64,000 bases of DNA, taken from JBBRHQ01 sp963738305. Lineage in GTDB: Bacteria > Actinomycetota > Thermoleophilia > Solirubrobacterales > 70-9. The translations under genes and the position numbers were made by a program. Under the pieces are notes generated by a model. It ran no database searches and had not been told where the DNA came from. It saw only the letters and a program-made list of their open reading frames with translations. Within the stretch, counting starts at the first letter, position 1; each line of letters opens with the position of its first letter. Location: NCBI GenBank assembly GCA_963738305.1, contig CAVTVU010000007.1:186001-250000 (forward strand), in the 5' to 3' direction. Below, piece by piece: positions 63,813 to 64,000 of this stretch.

Positions 63813-64000
63813 GCCTGCTTTCGGGAGCTCGCGGCGGGATGGCCGCCTCGGCGCCTGGCGCTGGCCGGCGGGCTCTCGATTCGTGCCGGCCGTCGCCGCC
63901 ACGCGCTCAACGAAGCGCTTCACGAGCTGCGGCGGCCGCTGCAGACGATGGCTCTGACCGCTCCCAACGGCACGGTCCAGCTGGCGCTCACGGCTTTGTC
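63809..64000 (+). CDS. Histidine kinase, N-terminal fragment (window edge, frameshifted)
   Basis: ATG 63809 overlaps the response regulator stop. After an indel near 63840 the frame reads LALAGGLSIRAGRRRHALNE, then ALHELRRPLQTMAL. The latter is the HisKA H-box (phosphorylated His in HELRRPL). The window ends there. It is presumably the sensor partner of the adjoining OmpR-type regulator. There is little room for an N-terminal sensor domain, so it may be cytosolic. Confidence 0.6.
   Translation, partial: MSLLSGARGGMAASAPGAGRRALDSCRPSPPRAQRSASRAAAAAADDGSDRSQRHGPAGAHGFV

Overview
The window is high-GC DNA from an actinobacterium. The gene content (a six-gene mce cluster, many secreted basic or RTX-like proteins, a LuxR-like/FHA-type regulator, TAnnnT promoters lying 7-11 nt before start codons) best fits Thermoleophilia (Solirubrobacterales-like). 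This placement is inference from family resemblance; there is no rRNA to confirm it.

Layout: 1-5949 acetone-carboxylase-type HyuA/HyuB genes, with two alpha/beta hydrolase genes between them (one intact, one decayed). 6168-15036 six consecutive mce genes. 15222-17131 a tandem duplication of a secreted basic protein gene, with leader and terminator duplicated too. 17218-17447 divergent tRNA-Leu(CAG) and tRNA-Glu(CTC). 17456-22091 small accessory genes: DUF488, a secreted lipase, a TetR regulator with tandem operators next to a cytochrome P450, and an NTF2-like protein. 22170-25362 beta-phosphoglucomutase plus a GH65 disaccharide phosphorylase. 25467-41689 an apparent four-gene operon: acyl-CoA dehydrogenase, a giant KS-AT-KS-ACP3-KR-DH synthase of the PUFA-synthase type, a single-chain biotin carboxylase/BCCP/carboxyltransferase, and an Sfp-type phosphopantetheinyl transferase. 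This looks like a self-contained polyketide/lipid system: the carboxylase could supply malonyl-CoA, the AT carries a malonyl-type HAFH motif, and the PPTase could activate the carrier domains. 41893-46776 an RTX-like secreted protein, a LuxR-like regulator and a frame-broken penicillin acylase. 46876-50933 an FAD oxidoreductase, a cupredoxin and a Tat-exported multicopper oxidase.

50949-57627 is a cobalamin-riboswitch-led operon: two exported DUF4430-type (transcobalamin C-terminal-like) proteins, EcfT, a fused double EcfA ATPase, an ECF S component and a surface-anchored alpha/alpha-barrel (prenyltransferase/squalene-cyclase repeat) protein. Animal transcobalamin/intrinsic factor pairs the same two folds (alpha6/alpha6 barrel plus DUF4430-like domain), so I read this as a bacterial transcobalamin-like B12 capture and import system. 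57649-64000 holds a nitroreductase, GlpD, an NAD-epimerase, an unusual Rho-like ATPase, a DUF192 protein, and a response regulator with the start of a histidine kinase.

Quality caveat: single-base indels are dense in about 25.0-31.7 kb, 42.2-46.0 kb and 54.0-63.4 kb and essentially absent elsewhere. They hit housekeeping-type genes, include homopolymer changes, and leave conserved motifs readable across frames. I treat them mostly as sequence error and annotate the reconstructed genes across them.
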